A DNA stretch of 64,000 bases, taken from positions 310,001 through 374,000 of the forward strand of contig NZ_AP014631.1 in assembly GCF_000828855.1 (NCBI RefSeq). Direction: 5' to 3'. Position 1 is the stretch's first letter, and each line of letters starts with the position of its first letter. The notes beneath the pieces were generated by a model. The model was not told the origin of the DNA. It searched no databases and was given only the letters and a program-made list of their open reading frames with translations. Of this stretch, positions 25,900 through 38,107 are shown one piece after another. Source of the DNA: Metamycoplasma canadense (GTDB lineage Bacteria; Bacillota_I; Bacilli_A; Mycoplasmatales; Metamycoplasmataceae). The position numbers and the translations under genes are program-made.

Positions 25900-26160
25900 T
25901 TAACAAAATTAAAATATATAAAAAAAATTAGACTCCGCAGACCCTAACCTATATTATTCAGAGAAATAAGCAATAAATTGCTCGGTTAAGACATTAACTA
26001 TGTTAATCCAATTTTGATGTCTGTAAACTACACTTAAAATTGAACTAATAAAATGTTATCATAAAAAAATAAAATTTTATAAAAGTATTTGAAAAACTTA
26101 AAAAATGTAAAAAAGTTGTTTTTTTGTAAAAATATAAAAAAAGTTGGTAAAATAATTTTT
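25900..26160. other. Intergenic stretch with a less AT-rich patch
   Basis: Bases 25930-26035 are clearly less AT-rich than their surroundings. They contain two small inverted repeats (AGCAA/TTGCT near 25970 and AGACAT/ATGTCT at about 25989-26022). On the minus strand a 30-residue open segment ends in NVLTEQFIAYFSE and a stop; it has no start and no match that I recognise. It may be a gene or mobile-element remnant, or a structured RNA. The rest is featureless AT-rich DNA. Confidence 0.3.
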
Positions 26161-26173
26161 GTAAAAGGAAAAA

Positions 26174-26362
26174 ATGATGAACAAAAAAATATTTGAAAAA
26201 TCTTCTAAATTTATTATGTTCTCAGCTATCAAAGCTGCATTTTTTGCTATTGAAATTATTAATAACTACAAGAAGGATATTATTAGCAATTGTGGATTTT
26301 ATACAGCAAATAATAATATGATTCTTGGAGGGATTTATAATGAAAATCATTTTTTTAACTAA
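26174..26362 (+). CDS. Small hypothetical protein
   Basis: A 62-residue frame with AAAAGG five bases upstream and a TAAAAT box near 26146. The N-terminal part is basic and amphipathic, the middle is hydrophobic (FIMFSAIKAAFFAIEII), and the end is Asn-rich with one cysteine. I do not recognise it. It stands alone in an 860-base gap between comEB and oppA. It may be a small membrane peptide or a chance frame. Bases 26363-26744 after it hold only AT-rich DNA and the oppA promoter region. Confidence 0.35.
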   Translation: MMNKKIFEKSSKFIMFSAIKAAFFAIEIINNYKKDIISNCGFYTANNNMILGGIYNENHFFN

Positions 26363-26744
26363 AAATATTTTTAAATTTCATACTTTTTTAATACATTTTA
26401 ATAATATCCGTCAGATAAGAATTATGACTTTTAGAGGTTCATAAATTTGTTGTCTTTATATTTTTTATAAAAAATAAGGTTTAAAATATATAAATTTGTA
26501 CATAATAAAAGTCATAAAATTAACTAATTTCAATAAAAATTAAAGAAAATTAAAAAATAAAAAATATTAAAAAAACACTAAAATTCAAATGTTTTTTTAA
26601 ACTAAAACAAGAGAATTAAATAAAAATAATTTATAATTATTTTTGTAATCCTATAGATTATAAATTTTTAATATAAACTAAATATTAAAATTAAAAATAG
26701 TTGCTTTTATAGTTTATAGTATTATGAATAAAATGGAGATATAT

Positions 26745-29576
26745 ATGAAAAAATCAAATAAAATATGATTAACTTCTTTTGCCTCCCTATCTGCAGCGAC
26801 AATTTTACCTTTATTAGCTGCTTCGTGTGGAAAAGAATTACCAAAAGATAAATACGTTTATGAATTTAGTTCACCGTTTTCAAACACACCATTTGAATAC
26901 GATGCTTCTAGATCATTCGGTGGTTTTAGTAATGTTTCATATTCAACACAAACTTCAGTAGGTTTAATAAGATTACAATCATTAAATGAACCTGAAGTTA
27001 AAAATAAAGATTCTAAAACTTATATAACAGAACCAACTTGAACAAAAAGAAAACTTTCTTTAGCTTCTAAAATTATTTTGACTGATAAGGAAGGAAAAAT
27101 TTCAACATTTGATTCTGATGAAGCTGAAATTAAAGAACCAGCTACTCATAATGAAAATGGAATTTCATATTACAATCAACCCGCTGTTGCTTTAAAATCA
27201 AATAATAAACAATCAATTAATAGTAAAGAATTCGATGATAAATTAAAAAGTGCTGTTAAACTTCAATTTGTTGTTCGTGAAAATGTTCATTGAGTAGATA
27301 AAGAAGGTAATAAAACTGAGTATACCGTTAATGCTAGAGATTTTTGATATTCATGATTAAGAACGCTATCAATTAATAAATCATTTAGATTAGAAAATGG
27401 TGGATCAGAAGAATTAGAAAAAGAAGTAATTGATTCTCTTTCTGAAAAAACTTCAACTGTTTTTACTGATCAACAAAATTATGCAAACAACTATTTGTTT
27501 GCTCTATTTAATGTTGATAGCTCAAAATTTAGTAAGGAAGAATCATTTATTCAAAAAACTTCTGAAGGTAAGGATGCTGTAACATTTGAAGCTTTAGACA
27601 CTGAAAAAGAAGTTTCATTTAATCAATTTATTAATAAGATAATGTTTGCTGATTATACATTTATGCCAGCTCCTTCTCAATATATTGACGCTGAAAATCA
27701 AAAAGAAAAATTACCAGTTTGAAATTACAATGGTAAAAAAGATGAAAAAACTGAAGAAATTGAGAAAAAACTAAGAGCTATTCCAAAGGATAAATTAGTT
27801 TCAAAAGTTGGTGCTTACTGATATGGTTTAAGTTTAAATAATGTTTTATTCGTAGGACCATACTACGGAGCGCCACAAAAAGGTCAAGAAGTAATTTTAA
27901 GAAAAAATACTCATTACTATGACCAAGAATTTGCTAAAAATAGCAATACAATTAAAGAAATAGTTTATATATACAATCAAAATATTGATGCTGACACTTT
28001 TAATAAAAGAAGTTTTGATAAATATAAACAAAATAGATTATCACAAATTTCTTTTAGCTCATTAAAAGAAAATCAGCAACAAGAAATTTTAAAGCAAGCA
28101 TCAAAATATGGATTAAGACATGCTAAGACTTTAAATAAGACAAATCCATTTTATAGAATGGTATCACAAGGATTTATTAGACCAATTCCAAAAGATCAAA
28201 GTAGTGATTTTTATGCATTTAACGATGCTTATTCAAAATTAGTGTATGGTGTTAAGAAAGATGAATTAGCTAAAGGTTTAAATGATCCTTATGAATTTAT
28301 ATCAGGTAGAGGTTTAGTTTTTAGAACGTTAATTAATGCTGCAATTAACTGGGATGAATTTGCTTCACAAGCTACTGGTGGTCAAGGATATGCATGATTA
28401 GCAAAAGTAGCTGATGGATCAGCAATTGGTGGCTCGGATCAAGACACTGCTTCAGTTAAAACTCCCGCAGACGTTAAAGATAAAATTAATTCATTATTTG
28501 CTATTAAGGCTGATAAAACTGGAAAAATTAATTTTGGTAATAAATTAGGTGATTCGCTAGAACCATCTGAAAATGAAGAACATATTAAAAATACTTCTGA
28601 TAAAACTGCTAAATTAAAATCAGCGGGTTTTGATAAGGTTAAAGAAGAATTACAAAAATTATTTGAACAATTTGATAAAGAAAATCCTGATTTAAAAGGT
28701 CAAAACTTTGAATTTGAACACTTATTCCCATATATAAATATTCCAGCTGCATATAAAAGAGCATTTGAAAATATTGAAAAAGTATTTAATGAACTAAACC
28801 CAAGATTAAAAATTTCGGTATATCATACGCAGGATAGTGAAGATGCAAAATTCCAAAGAATCAGAAAAGAAGGAGCAAATGGAAGTGAATTACTAGCTTG
28901 AGGATATGATTATGATGCTATTGGTTCAGGATATGATGGTCTTTCTTGAAATGCTAATTTAATACCTACATTAATTTGAATAGCAGAAAATAAAGATACA
29001 GATAAAACAAAATTAATAAAAGAAAATTTTCCATTAATTTATGATTTAGCTCAAAAAATAGTTGAATATGGTAAAACAAATTGAGTTGCTCCTATTCCTT
29101 TCGAAAAACTTCATTTAATTGAAAATAAATACAAGTCAAAATTATTAGATCAAATATTAAATTACAAATTAAAAGAAGTAAAAGACGATAATAAAACATA
29201 TTACACCTTAGAAAGAAAAGAAGTACAACTTTTAGACGAAAAAAATCAACCAAAAATTGATGAAAAAACTAAAAAACCGATAACAAAAATGGTTCCTATT
29301 CCTTGAAAACCCGCTGATGGTAAACATTTAACAGATATTTATACACTTAGTGCAAAATTTTGATTTGAATACATTCATAAAATGACAAATGAAGAAGCTG
29401 TTAAATTAATGACGGAATTCACATCATTCTTTCACGTTGATTTTACTTACAATATTTTTAAGAATAGAAATGAATTTGGAAAATTCTTAGTTCAAAAACA
29501 CTTTATAGTGCCAGATGAATCAACATTGAATGTATCAATTTACTCGGATTGAAGAATTAAAGAAGAAAAAAAATAA
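26745..29576 (+). CDS. oppA: Oligopeptide-binding lipoprotein OppA
   Basis: A 943-residue substrate-binding lipoprotein of the peptide ABC importer. The signal peptide has the lipobox LAASC with Cys28. The mature protein has SBP family 5 features (RKNTHYYDQEF, INAAINWDEFA, AWGYDYDAIGSGYDGLSWNAN) and many TGA-Trp codons. It is longer than Bacillus OppA, as in M. hominis, where OppA (P100) is known as a cytoadhesin and ecto-ATPase. I see no canonical Walker A in this sequence. GGAG lies 6-9 bases before the ATG. oppB begins 13 bases after the stop. Confidence 0.9.
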
Positions 29577-29589
29577 TTTAGGTTTTTAA

Positions 29590-30723
29590 ATGTTTAAATA
29601 TATACGTCAAAGAATAGCGTTTGCTATTCTTACGTTGTTTATTATAACCTTTGTAGTTTATGTTTTAGTTAGTGCTTTTGGTAAAAGCCCGATTGAATCA
29701 TTGGTTGAAAAAGCAATAAATGACCCTAAAAATAAACTACCTTATGATCAATTAGTTATAAAATATGAAACCGATTTCGGTTTGCGGGATGCTTCCGGCA
29801 AAACAATTCCAATTATAGTTAGATATTTTAAATACATTGGAAATGTTTTTAAAGGTGATTTCGGTTTTATTATTAATAAAGAAAACAACCCGAGTCCAAA
29901 CGAATATGACAATATTCAAAAATTATTTTTTATACCTTTAAAATATTCAATTAGAATAACGTTACCAGCCTTTATTGTAAGTTCTATATCTGGTATAACT
30001 ATTGGTGTGTTTGCAGGTTATAAAAGAGGTAAATTATTTGATTCAGCAGCTAATTTATTTGTTTTATTATTTGTTGCCATTCCTTCATTTGTACTTGCTC
30101 CGATATTAATTGCTATTTCTTTAAAAATTGGAATTCCTGTTACAGTTCCGAGAGAGGCTCTTGAACCTTCATTTGGTGAATTATTTATTTCTTATTTACC
30201 TCCTATTTTAATTATTACATTAACTTCAATGGCGGGATACGTAGGATACACAAGAAATCAGGTTATTACTGTACTAACCTCGAATTATGTTTTAATAGCA
30301 AAAACTAAAGGTTTAAAATCAACTCAAATATTCTTTAAATATGTTTTAAGAAATATTTCAATTCCTTTATTTAGTTTATTATTTGGTTCATTTTTAGGTC
30401 TTTTATCTGGTTCTATTATTATTGAAAAATACTGAGATGTACCAGGTACAAGCCAAGTTATTGCAAATTCATTCCCAACAGGTGAAATTAATATTATTAT
30501 GTTTTCAACAATATTCTTTACCGGTTTATCACTGGGAGCAGGAATATTTGTTGATGTGATGTTTACAATTCTAGATCCTAAAATTACATACGCAGCAAAA
30601 AGTAAAAGAAATTATTGATTCTTTTTCAAAGCATATTTAGAAAGAAAAAAACTAGCAAAAGATTTATTTGCTAAAAAAGTTATTGAATCACAAAATTTAT
30701 TAAACACTAATAAAAATAAATAG
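29590..30723 (+). CDS. oppB: Oligopeptide permease OppB
   Basis: A 377-residue inner-membrane permease with an N-terminal membrane helix, an extracytoplasmic segment of about 100 residues, and five further helices. The cytoplasmic EAA loop reads YVLIAKTKGLKSTQIFFKYVLRN in the family pattern, within residues 235-260. The C-terminal tail is basic. It follows oppA and precedes oppC by 19 bases, with AAAGGAG for the latter. Confidence 0.94.
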
Positions 30724-30742
30724 AAAGGAGATTGAAAAATTT

Positions 30743-32053
30743 ATGGAAGATAATCTGCAAAACGAAATTAAAAATTTTAATAAGCAATATAAAATTAGTT
30801 CTGAACTATCAAAGAAATTTTCATTTATTCCAAAAAATGATAAGGTTCAATCTTCTTCTATTGCTGGTAGACCTAAAAAAATGTTAGCCGAAATAACAAA
30901 AAGATTTTTTTCAAATCCTATTGTTGTGATTTCTTTATTAGTATTTACATTTATTCTTTTATCTTCATTAATAATACCTGCTAGATCAATTACTGATTAT
31001 CAAGCTAATAAACCTATTAATAAATATTCGTTTATTGAATCGTTACCACCAATTTATAATCCAATTGTTACAAAATGAACAACAAAATCTGAAGAATTTT
31101 ATAAGTTTTATAAGAATTTAACAACCTCGATTGAAAAATTACCGGAAGAACAAAAAAATTTATGAAATAGTTGATTTAAATTTTATTTAGAATCCGTAAA
31201 GTTCCAAACAAATGATTCAGGTCAAGAATTTATAACTTATAATGCATATCATTTATTTAGAGCATCTCTTTTAAATGAACTTCTTCATACATCACTAAAA
31301 AATAATGCTGTTTTAACAGATGAATATGTTCAAAATACTATATTTCCTCAAATACCAGTTTTAAAAACTTATTTAGGAACTTCATCGACAGGATATGATA
31401 TTTGAGTAACAACTTGATATGCTACTTGAAGAGGAATTCAAATTGCTATTATTGTAACAGTTATTCAAGCTATCTTTGGCATAACAATAGGTGCAGTTTT
31501 AGGTTTTTATGCTGGAAAATTAGTAGATACAATTGTAATGAGACTAATTGATATTTTTAATTCTCCTCCTACAATTATTTGAATTTTAATATTTGTTGGT
31601 ATTTTTGGAACAAATCAAACTTCATTAATTTTAGCAATGTCAATCGCTGGATGGCCTTCGTTTATTGGTTTAACAAGACTTTATGTTATTACAGTTAAAA
31701 ATGAAGAATACATTAGCGCTGCAAAAGCAATTGGTGCATCAACTTCAAGACAAATATTTGTTCATGCTTTACCCGCTATTATAGGTAAAATTGCAAACTC
31801 ATTTGTTAAAAATGTACCAGCTATCATTTTATGAGTAGCTTCATTAGCATTCTTAGGATTTTTTAAAAATGGAAATGATACCAATTTAGGTCAAATCTTA
31901 ATAGAATCAGCTTCTGAAGCTGGACAAAATATTTGAATTATATTACTTCCAACTTTAATATTATTATTCCTATCATTATCATTAAACTTCATGGCATTAG
32001 GAATTCACGATGCTCTAGACCCAAGAGTTATGAGTAAAGGAAAAAGAAAATAG
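30743..32053 (+). CDS. oppC: Oligopeptide permease OppC
   Basis: A 436-residue permease. A soluble N-terminal part of 55 residues leads to the first helix; then a large extracytoplasmic loop (about 85-225) with GTSSTGYDIWVTTWYATWRG, the family's GTDxxGRD-like entrance; then five helices. The EAA loop is EYISAAKAIGASTSRQIFVH (about 325-344). ALDPRVMSKGK near the end is typical OppC. Strong AAAGGAG precedes the ATG. Confidence 0.94.
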
Positions 32054-32055
32054 TT

Positions 32056-33288
32056 ATGATTAAAGAAAAATTAAATAAAAATAATAATGATAATAATTCA
32101 AAAAAAATTACTATAAGGGATAAAGTTATTTTAAAAAATAATGGTAAGAAAAATCAAAAGAAAGCTAAAAAACAAGAAAGAAGAAATCGCTTATTTTCAA
32201 TAATTAAAGCTCAAAACGAATTAGAAGATAATAAATTATTAGAAGTTAGAAATTTACATGTAAGTTTCCCGGCGGGGAGAAAAAAAACAATTCATATTGT
32301 TCGTGGTGTTGATTTAGATGTTTATAAAGGTCAAATAGTTGGTTTAGTGGGAGAATCAGGTTCTGGAAAATCAGTTACTTCAAAAACATTAATTAATGTT
32401 AATGAAAATGGATTAGTAAGTGCTGATAAACTTCAAATTACTAATCTTGAGTTAAGTAGTATTTTTAAAAAAGAAAAATATTGGCAATTAGTAAGAGGTC
32501 AAAAAATTGGTTATATTCCGCAAGATCCATTAACTTCTCTTAATCCAACTCGTACGATTGGTAAACAATTATTAGATGCATTGAATAATAATGTTGATTG
32601 AATTGATAAAACTTATACAGAAAAAAAAGAATATTTACTTAATTTATTAAAAACATTTGGTTTAAGAAATGTTGAAAAGATTTTTAGCGCTTATCCTCAT
32701 ACTTTATCAGGTGGAATGAAACAAAGAATTGTTATTACAATGGTTGTGGCGCTAAAACCAGATTTAATTATTGCTGATGAGCCAACAACAGCATTAGATC
32801 CAACCGTTCAAGCTTCAGTTTTAGCTTTATTTGAAGAAATTAGACAAAAAATGGGAATTTCAATTATTTTAATTAGTCATAATATTTCCGTTATTGCAAA
32901 ATTCTGTGATTTTATTTATGTTATGTATGCAGGAAAAATCGTTGAAAAAGGTTTAAAAGAAGAAATATTTACTAAGCCATCTCATCCATATACATGAGCT
33001 TTAATTTCGGCCATTCCTGAATCAAAAGAAGAAAAATTATATAACATTAAAGGGACACCTCCTGATATGGCAAATCTTCCTGTTGGTGATCCTTTTGCTC
33101 CACGTAATGATTACGCATTAGAAATTGATTTTATCAAAGAACCTCCATTAATTCCAATTACTAAGACTCATTATGCTGCAACATGACTTTTGAGTCCTGA
33201 AGCTCCTAAAATTGAATTACCAAAAGATTTACAAAAACGTTTAGATTTATTTATAAAGGCCTTTAAAAATGACAGAGAAGAAAAATAA
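32056..33288 (+). CDS. oppD: Oligopeptide ABC transporter ATPase OppD
   Basis: A 410-residue ATPase, one of two that power the importer. A basic Asn/Lys-rich extension of about 60 residues precedes the ABC domain. Walker A GESGSGKS is at 99-106, Q-loop PQDPLTSLNP near 155-164, signature LSGGMKQR at 217-224, Walker B IIADEP at 238-243, and H-loop SHN. The C-terminal oligopeptide-transporter domain has the HPYTWALISAIPE block and PPDMANLPVGDPFAPR. The cysteines that in some homologues bind a cluster are not seen. It overlaps oppF by 20 bases. Confidence 0.94.
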
Positions 33289-35773
33289 AAAAGTTATATT
33301 ATCAATTGATAATTTAAAAAAATATTTTGTTAATCAAGGAATTATCAACAAGGCTGTTGATGGTGTGTCTTTCGATGTTCACGAAGGCGAAATTGTAGGT
33401 TTAATTGGTGAATCAGGTTCTGGTAAAACAACTGTTGGGCGTACAATATTAAGATTGTATGATGAGTACAATGGTTTTGTAAGACTTGAAGATAAAATAA
33501 TTTCGGGTAAAAATATTAGTATTTCTTTGAAAAAATATTTACGTAAAAATGTTCAAATGATTTTTCAAGATCCACATGCTTCATTAAATAGTCAACAAAA
33601 TATTTATACTATTTTAAAAGAACCTCTATTAGTTAATGGCATAATGAAGCATAAAATTAATGATATTTTTAAAGATTGATTATTAGTTAAGAAAAAATTT
33701 AAATACACATTTCAAATTCAAGCAATGAAGCTTGAACTTCAAAATTATCAAGAAATTAATCGTTTAGCAAATCCATTTTTCACTAAATGAAAAAATATAT
33801 TTAGTAATTTTAAATTTGATGATGAATTAAGCCGTGAAGATAACTTTTCTTCATTTTACGCCTATTTAGAAGAAAAACAAAAAATGGAAAGCTTAATTAT
33901 TAATAATATGTATTCAAATGCAACTTCATTAATTAATTTTTATTACGAAGTACAAAACAAGTATCGAAATAAAGACTTAAGTAAAGAAGAATTAGCATAT
34001 GAATTGGCAATTGAAGAATTTAATCATGTTAAAAAATTAAGTAAAATTTCAAAAAATCAGTTCGAAATTAAAACTAATTTAAAAACAATATTAGAAAAAA
34101 GACATAAATTAGTTAAATTAATTAGTCAAAAAACAAAAGAATCAAAAAATACATTTTTAAATTATTGTGTTGAAAATAAACACGAAAAAGATTTAGTAAA
34201 TATAGCTAAATTAATGTCAACAAACCTTGAATTTTATTCATATAATTTAAAAAATGAATATTTATTTAAATATCGAATAAAAACATTGAAACAATTAAGA
34301 AAAGAACTTAAATTACTTGATTTCGAGGACGTTAAATCTTTAGTTATAGATTTAGAAAAATATGTTAAAGATTTCTACGAAAAATATTTATCTAAGATTG
34401 AATATTCATTAAAACAGAAAAAGGAAATTACTAAAATATTAGATAAAGAATTTAATTTTGATTTTTTAAAATATAAGCAAATTTCAAATAAAAATGAAGA
34501 AAATTATAAAAATCAATTAAATACTCTAGATAATGAAATTAAAGAGTTAAAAGCTAAATTAATTAAAAGAGAAAATCCTGAATTTTCAAAAGATCAATTA
34601 GATCAAGCTAAAAATAAACTTAATGAAGCATTTAGAGTTTATTCAGACGGCAAACAAAAATTCTTAATTCAATATAAGAAAATTATTAATGATTTATATT
34701 TAAATATTGAAAAAGAAAAAACTGAATATTTAAGTTTAGTTTCTGATCAAGAGGCATGCAATGCAATGTATGAAAAATACAAAAAAGAATTTTTTATATA
34801 TGTTAAAAACAGATATTTACAAAAAATATCTACTCTTTTAGAAAAAAAAGAAAATATAATTAATTCATTAAAAAGTAATAATAAACCAGTAAAACATAAT
34901 GATGATTTATTACGTATTAATACAAAAATCAAAGAAGTTAAAAAAGATTTAGATATAGTTTTAAAAATGTATAATTCAGACATCACCTTAAAAGAAGACA
35001 CTTTAAAATCATTTAATATTGAAAGAAGTTATTTATTAAAAGATATTAAACGTATTTATTTATTATTAGGTATTGATTATAAATGAGTAGAAATGAATCT
35101 AAATAAGAATAATAAAGATCAAGAAAGTGCAGAAGATAAAAAATGAATTTCAAGATTTAATTTATTTGATTATAAAATTTCATATCCAGTTGCTAAATAT
35201 TTAATTTCAGAATTATTATATAAAATGATAATTTACAGATCATTAGAAGATGTTGGTTTATTAAAGCAATTCGCATATAGATATCCACATGAATTTAGTG
35301 GTGGACAGTTGCAACGTATAGTTATTGCTAGAGCATTAATAACTGAACCTAAAGTTATTGTTGCTGATGAACCAATTGCTTCATTAGATATTTCAATTCA
35401 AGCTCAAGTTGTTAATTTATTAAAAGATTTATGTATTAAGAAAAATATTGGTTTAATTTTTATTGCTCATGATTTAAGTATGATTGAATATGTTGCTGAT
35501 AATGTTCAAATTATGCATTTGGGTAAAATTGTTGAAAGTGGTAATACAGAAGATATTTATAATAATCCTCTTCATCCATATACAATTAATTTATTCAAAG
35601 CTATTCCTAAAATTTCTAATGTTAATGAAAAATTCCAAAATGTTTCATTTAATTTAGATTATGTTTATGAACAACAATTCCCTAATATTCCAGAAAATTA
35701 TCAAATTGATAAAAATCACTGAATTTATGGAACCAAACAGCAAATTGAAAAATGAGTTTTAAAAAATAAATAA
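33269..35773 (+). CDS. oppF: Oligopeptide ABC transporter ATPase OppF with a giant helical insert
   Basis: An 834-residue OppF, where ordinary OppF has about 310-330. Walker A GESGSGKT is at 47-54 and the Q-loop FQDPHASLN at 99-107, but the signature FSGGQLQR only appears at 676-683, followed by Walker B VIVADEP and HDLSM. About 520 residues between about 125 and 660 are inserted in the helical subdomain. The insert is Lys/Glu/Leu-rich with long coiled-coil heptads. Long OppF proteins with such inserts are known in mycoplasmas (over 800 residues in M. pneumoniae). The core motifs are intact, so it is probably active. Confidence 0.93.
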
Positions 35774-35800
35774 AATAATAACATTGATTAAATATTTTAT

Positions 35801-35840
35801 AAACATCTTGCTTTTTTAAAAATGCTTGATGTTTTTTATT
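35801..35840 (+). terminator. Terminator of the opp operon
   Basis: AAACATC (35801-35807) pairs with GATGTTT (35828-35834), with a 2-base internal loop and an inner GC/GC pair, followed by a T-rich run. Confidence 0.6.
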
Positions 35841-35868
35841 ATACTTTTATTTATTTAAGTATATTAAG

Positions 35869-35874
35869 TATAAT
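35869..35874 (+). promoter_or_regulatory. -10 box upstream of the small membrane protein
   Basis: TATAAT at 35869-35874, with AAAGG shortly after and the ATG at 35897. Confidence 0.4.
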
Positions 35875-35896
35875 TTAAAGGTTAAAAAGATATATT

Positions 35897-36406
35897 ATGA
35901 GATTCAAAAATAAATCAAAATTAAAATTTAAATCAAGAAATTCATATTGAAGAAGAAGTTGGAATATTTATAGCGTTGTTTATTTTTTTACAATTCTTTT
36001 TTTAATGGTATTAATGATTTTATTAACAGGTTTTTTAAAAAAACAGTCAACCGAAAGAATAACATGATCAAATGCAATAACAGCTGGATGTGTAACTATT
36101 TTTGGATTGTCAACGATTGTAATTTTAGTTCGGAAAGGACTTGGCAAGAATATTATTAAACCATTTTCATCTTTTTATCATAATCAACGTATAATGTCTC
36201 GTGCTAAGGGTAAATGAAGTTCAACAATGACGCAGCATCAAAAAGATAAAATTATTGCAAGAGAAAGAAGTTTATACGAAAATGAACAAAGCAAAAAAAG
36301 TATAGAAAAAGCAAAAAATGAAGTAACTAACTTATCATCTTATTTATTAATTTCTATTTCTTTAGTTACATTAACAATTGGATTATTAGCAATCCATTTG
36401 TCATAA
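35897..36406 (+). CDS. Small membrane protein, DUF3899-like
   Basis: A 169-residue protein with a very basic N-terminus, two adjacent membrane helices at about 29-50 and 62-82, a cytoplasmic Arg/Lys-rich segment, and a last helix at about 146-168. The two-helix block, with a polar turn (WSNAITAGC) between the helices, resembles DUF3899 proteins of mycoplasmas; this is a resemblance only. Function unknown. tpiA follows 37 bases later with its own AAGGAG. Confidence 0.7.
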
Positions 36407-36443
36407 AAAATATATTAATTTAATTTTTAAGGAGATTTAACAA

Positions 36444-37175
36444 ATGAAATTCTTAATTGGTAATTTTAAAATGAATAAAACATTTTTAGAAACAGATGAA
36501 TACGTAAAAAAAATATCAAAATTGATAAACACTTTTAATGATGAATTAAAAAACATAAAAATTGGTATCGCCCCCTCATTTGATAGCGTTTATTTATCTT
36601 ATTTGAATCCAAACCGAAATTTCTTATTTGGAATGCAAAATATATTCCACGAGTTAAATGGAGCTTATACTGGTGAGATTTCATTAAATGTTGCTAAAGA
36701 AGCAAAAGTTGATTTTATTTTATTAGGTCATAGTGAAAGAAGAAATTTATTTAATGAAACAGATGAACTTATTAATAAAAAAATTATAAGTTTACAAAAA
36801 AATAATATTAAATCAATTCTTTGCATTGGCGAATCAATTGATGAATTTGAAAATAATTTAACATTTGATGTTTTAAAATCTCAAATTAATAATGCATTAA
36901 AAAATGTTAAAAGTTATGATAACATATTAATTTCATATGAACCAGTTTATTGTATTGGAAATGGTAATATTCCAAAAATAAATCATATTCAAAAAGTTAT
37001 TGATTTTATTTACACAATTGTCCCTAATAAAGTACCTATTTTATATGGTGGTTCAGTTTGCTGTGATAATATAAAGGATTTGAAAAAAGTAAGCAATTTA
37101 AGTGGTTTTTTAGTTGGAAAAGCTTCTTTAAATCCTGATGATTTTGTAAATCTAGCTAAATTATTTAATAAATAA
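36444..37175 (+). CDS. tpiA: Triosephosphate isomerase
   Basis: Interconverts dihydroxyacetone phosphate and glyceraldehyde 3-phosphate in glycolysis. The 243-residue product has GNFKMN with catalytic Lys9, LGHSERR with His96, and the flexible loop base SYEPVYCIGNG with catalytic Glu166. The usual motif is YEPVWAIGTG; here Trp is Tyr, Ala is Cys and Thr is Asn, all next to the active-site loop. Phosphate-binding YGGSV is present. AAGGAG stands about 8 bases before the ATG. Confidence 0.95.
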   Translation: MKFLIGNFKMNKTFLETDEYVKKISKLINTFNDELKNIKIGIAPSFDSVYLSYLNPNRNFLFGMQNIFHELNGAYTGEISLNVAKEAKVDFILLGHSERRNLFNETDELINKKIISLQKNNIKSILCIGESIDEFENNLTFDVLKSQINNALKNVKSYDNILISYEPVYCIGNGNIPKINHIQKVIDFIYTIVPNKVPILYGGSVCCDNIKDLKKVSNLSGFLVGKASLNPDDFVNLAKLFNK

Positions 37176-37212
37176 AATAAAGGCCGTTTTGCTAAAAAAT
37201 GGCTTTTATTTT
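37174..37212. terminator. Bidirectional terminator between tpiA and ribF
   Basis: A 12-bp stem (37174-37185 with 37201-37212, one G-U pair) is framed by A and T runs and serves both convergent genes. Its arms include the end of the tpiA stop and of the ribF stop. Confidence 0.7.
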
Positions 37213-38057
37213 TGTAAAAACCAGTTTTTTGCTGTATTAATATCATTTTCAGTAATTTTATTTTCAAAATCTAAATTAATATATCTAATTAATGCTTCAA
37301 ATTCAATAAAAACTTCTTCATATTTACTTGGAATTAATTCTAAATCAAATAAATAAGCTTCGTTGTCTAAAACAATTTCTGGATTATTGCTTATTTTAAT
37401 TAAGCCATGATATTCAATATCACTTATAACAAAATTTGTAATATATATACCTGACTTAATTTTTTTTATATTTTCTGGATATTTAAAATTAAATTTTTCG
37501 AGATTAGTAATAAAACTATATTTTTCAATTAATAAACTATTAATTGCTGAAATATTCCCCTCTTCAATAAATTCCTTTATTAAAGTAGATGATATTTTTT
37601 TCTTTTGAATTTTTCTTTCATTAGCTACTATAAGATTAAAAAATTTTTTTAAATAATTTATATCACCTTTGCGATTAAAACCAAATTTAAAATCTTCCCC
37701 GCAAATAACATTTTTAACGTTGTTAAGTTTAAGATTTTTACAAAATTCTTCCGCAGTAATATGTGCATTATTTGTATTTTTGTTAACTAAAAAAACGTAA
37801 TCAAATTGAAGATTGTATAACGTATATAATCTTATTTTTGTTTGAAATGCCTTTTTTTGTTTGCTTTTAAGTAACTTAAAGGGAGTATTAAACATCATAA
37901 TAGCAATCTTGTTTTCTCTATTATTATTTTTTAAATCTTTTGCTAATTTAAAAAGTTCATAATGTCCTAAATGTAGTGTTTCGAAAGAACCTAAAATAAT
38001 TGTTAAATCTTTATCTATATTAAAATTTTCTTTAAAACTTCAATCTAAAATTTTCAT
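37206..38057 (-). CDS. ribF: RibF-type flavin adenylyltransferase, with a degenerate kinase domain
   Basis: The product is 283 residues. The N-terminal half is the FMN adenylyltransferase: ILGSFETLHLGHYELF at 21-36 (HxGH-type nucleotide motif) and later NERKIQKKKISSTLIKEFIEEG, equal to the family's ISST-R-I element. The C-terminal half occupies the place of the riboflavin kinase domain (SGIYITNFV, then a beta-rich stretch to FEALIRYINLDFENK) but the kinase motif with Pro-Thr after a glycine pair is not seen. It may thus only make FAD from imported FMN. The single TGA-Trp is in codon 6. Confidence 0.85.
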
Positions 38058-38107
38058 ATTAATAATTTTACTCATAAAATAAAAATGGTTATTTTAAAAA
38101 AATAAAA

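Noticed and set aside
26745-29576. Walker A site supporting ecto-ATPase activity of OppA
   Set aside because: No canonical GxxxxGK[ST] was found when reading the protein, although M. hominis OppA is reported as an ecto-ATPase.
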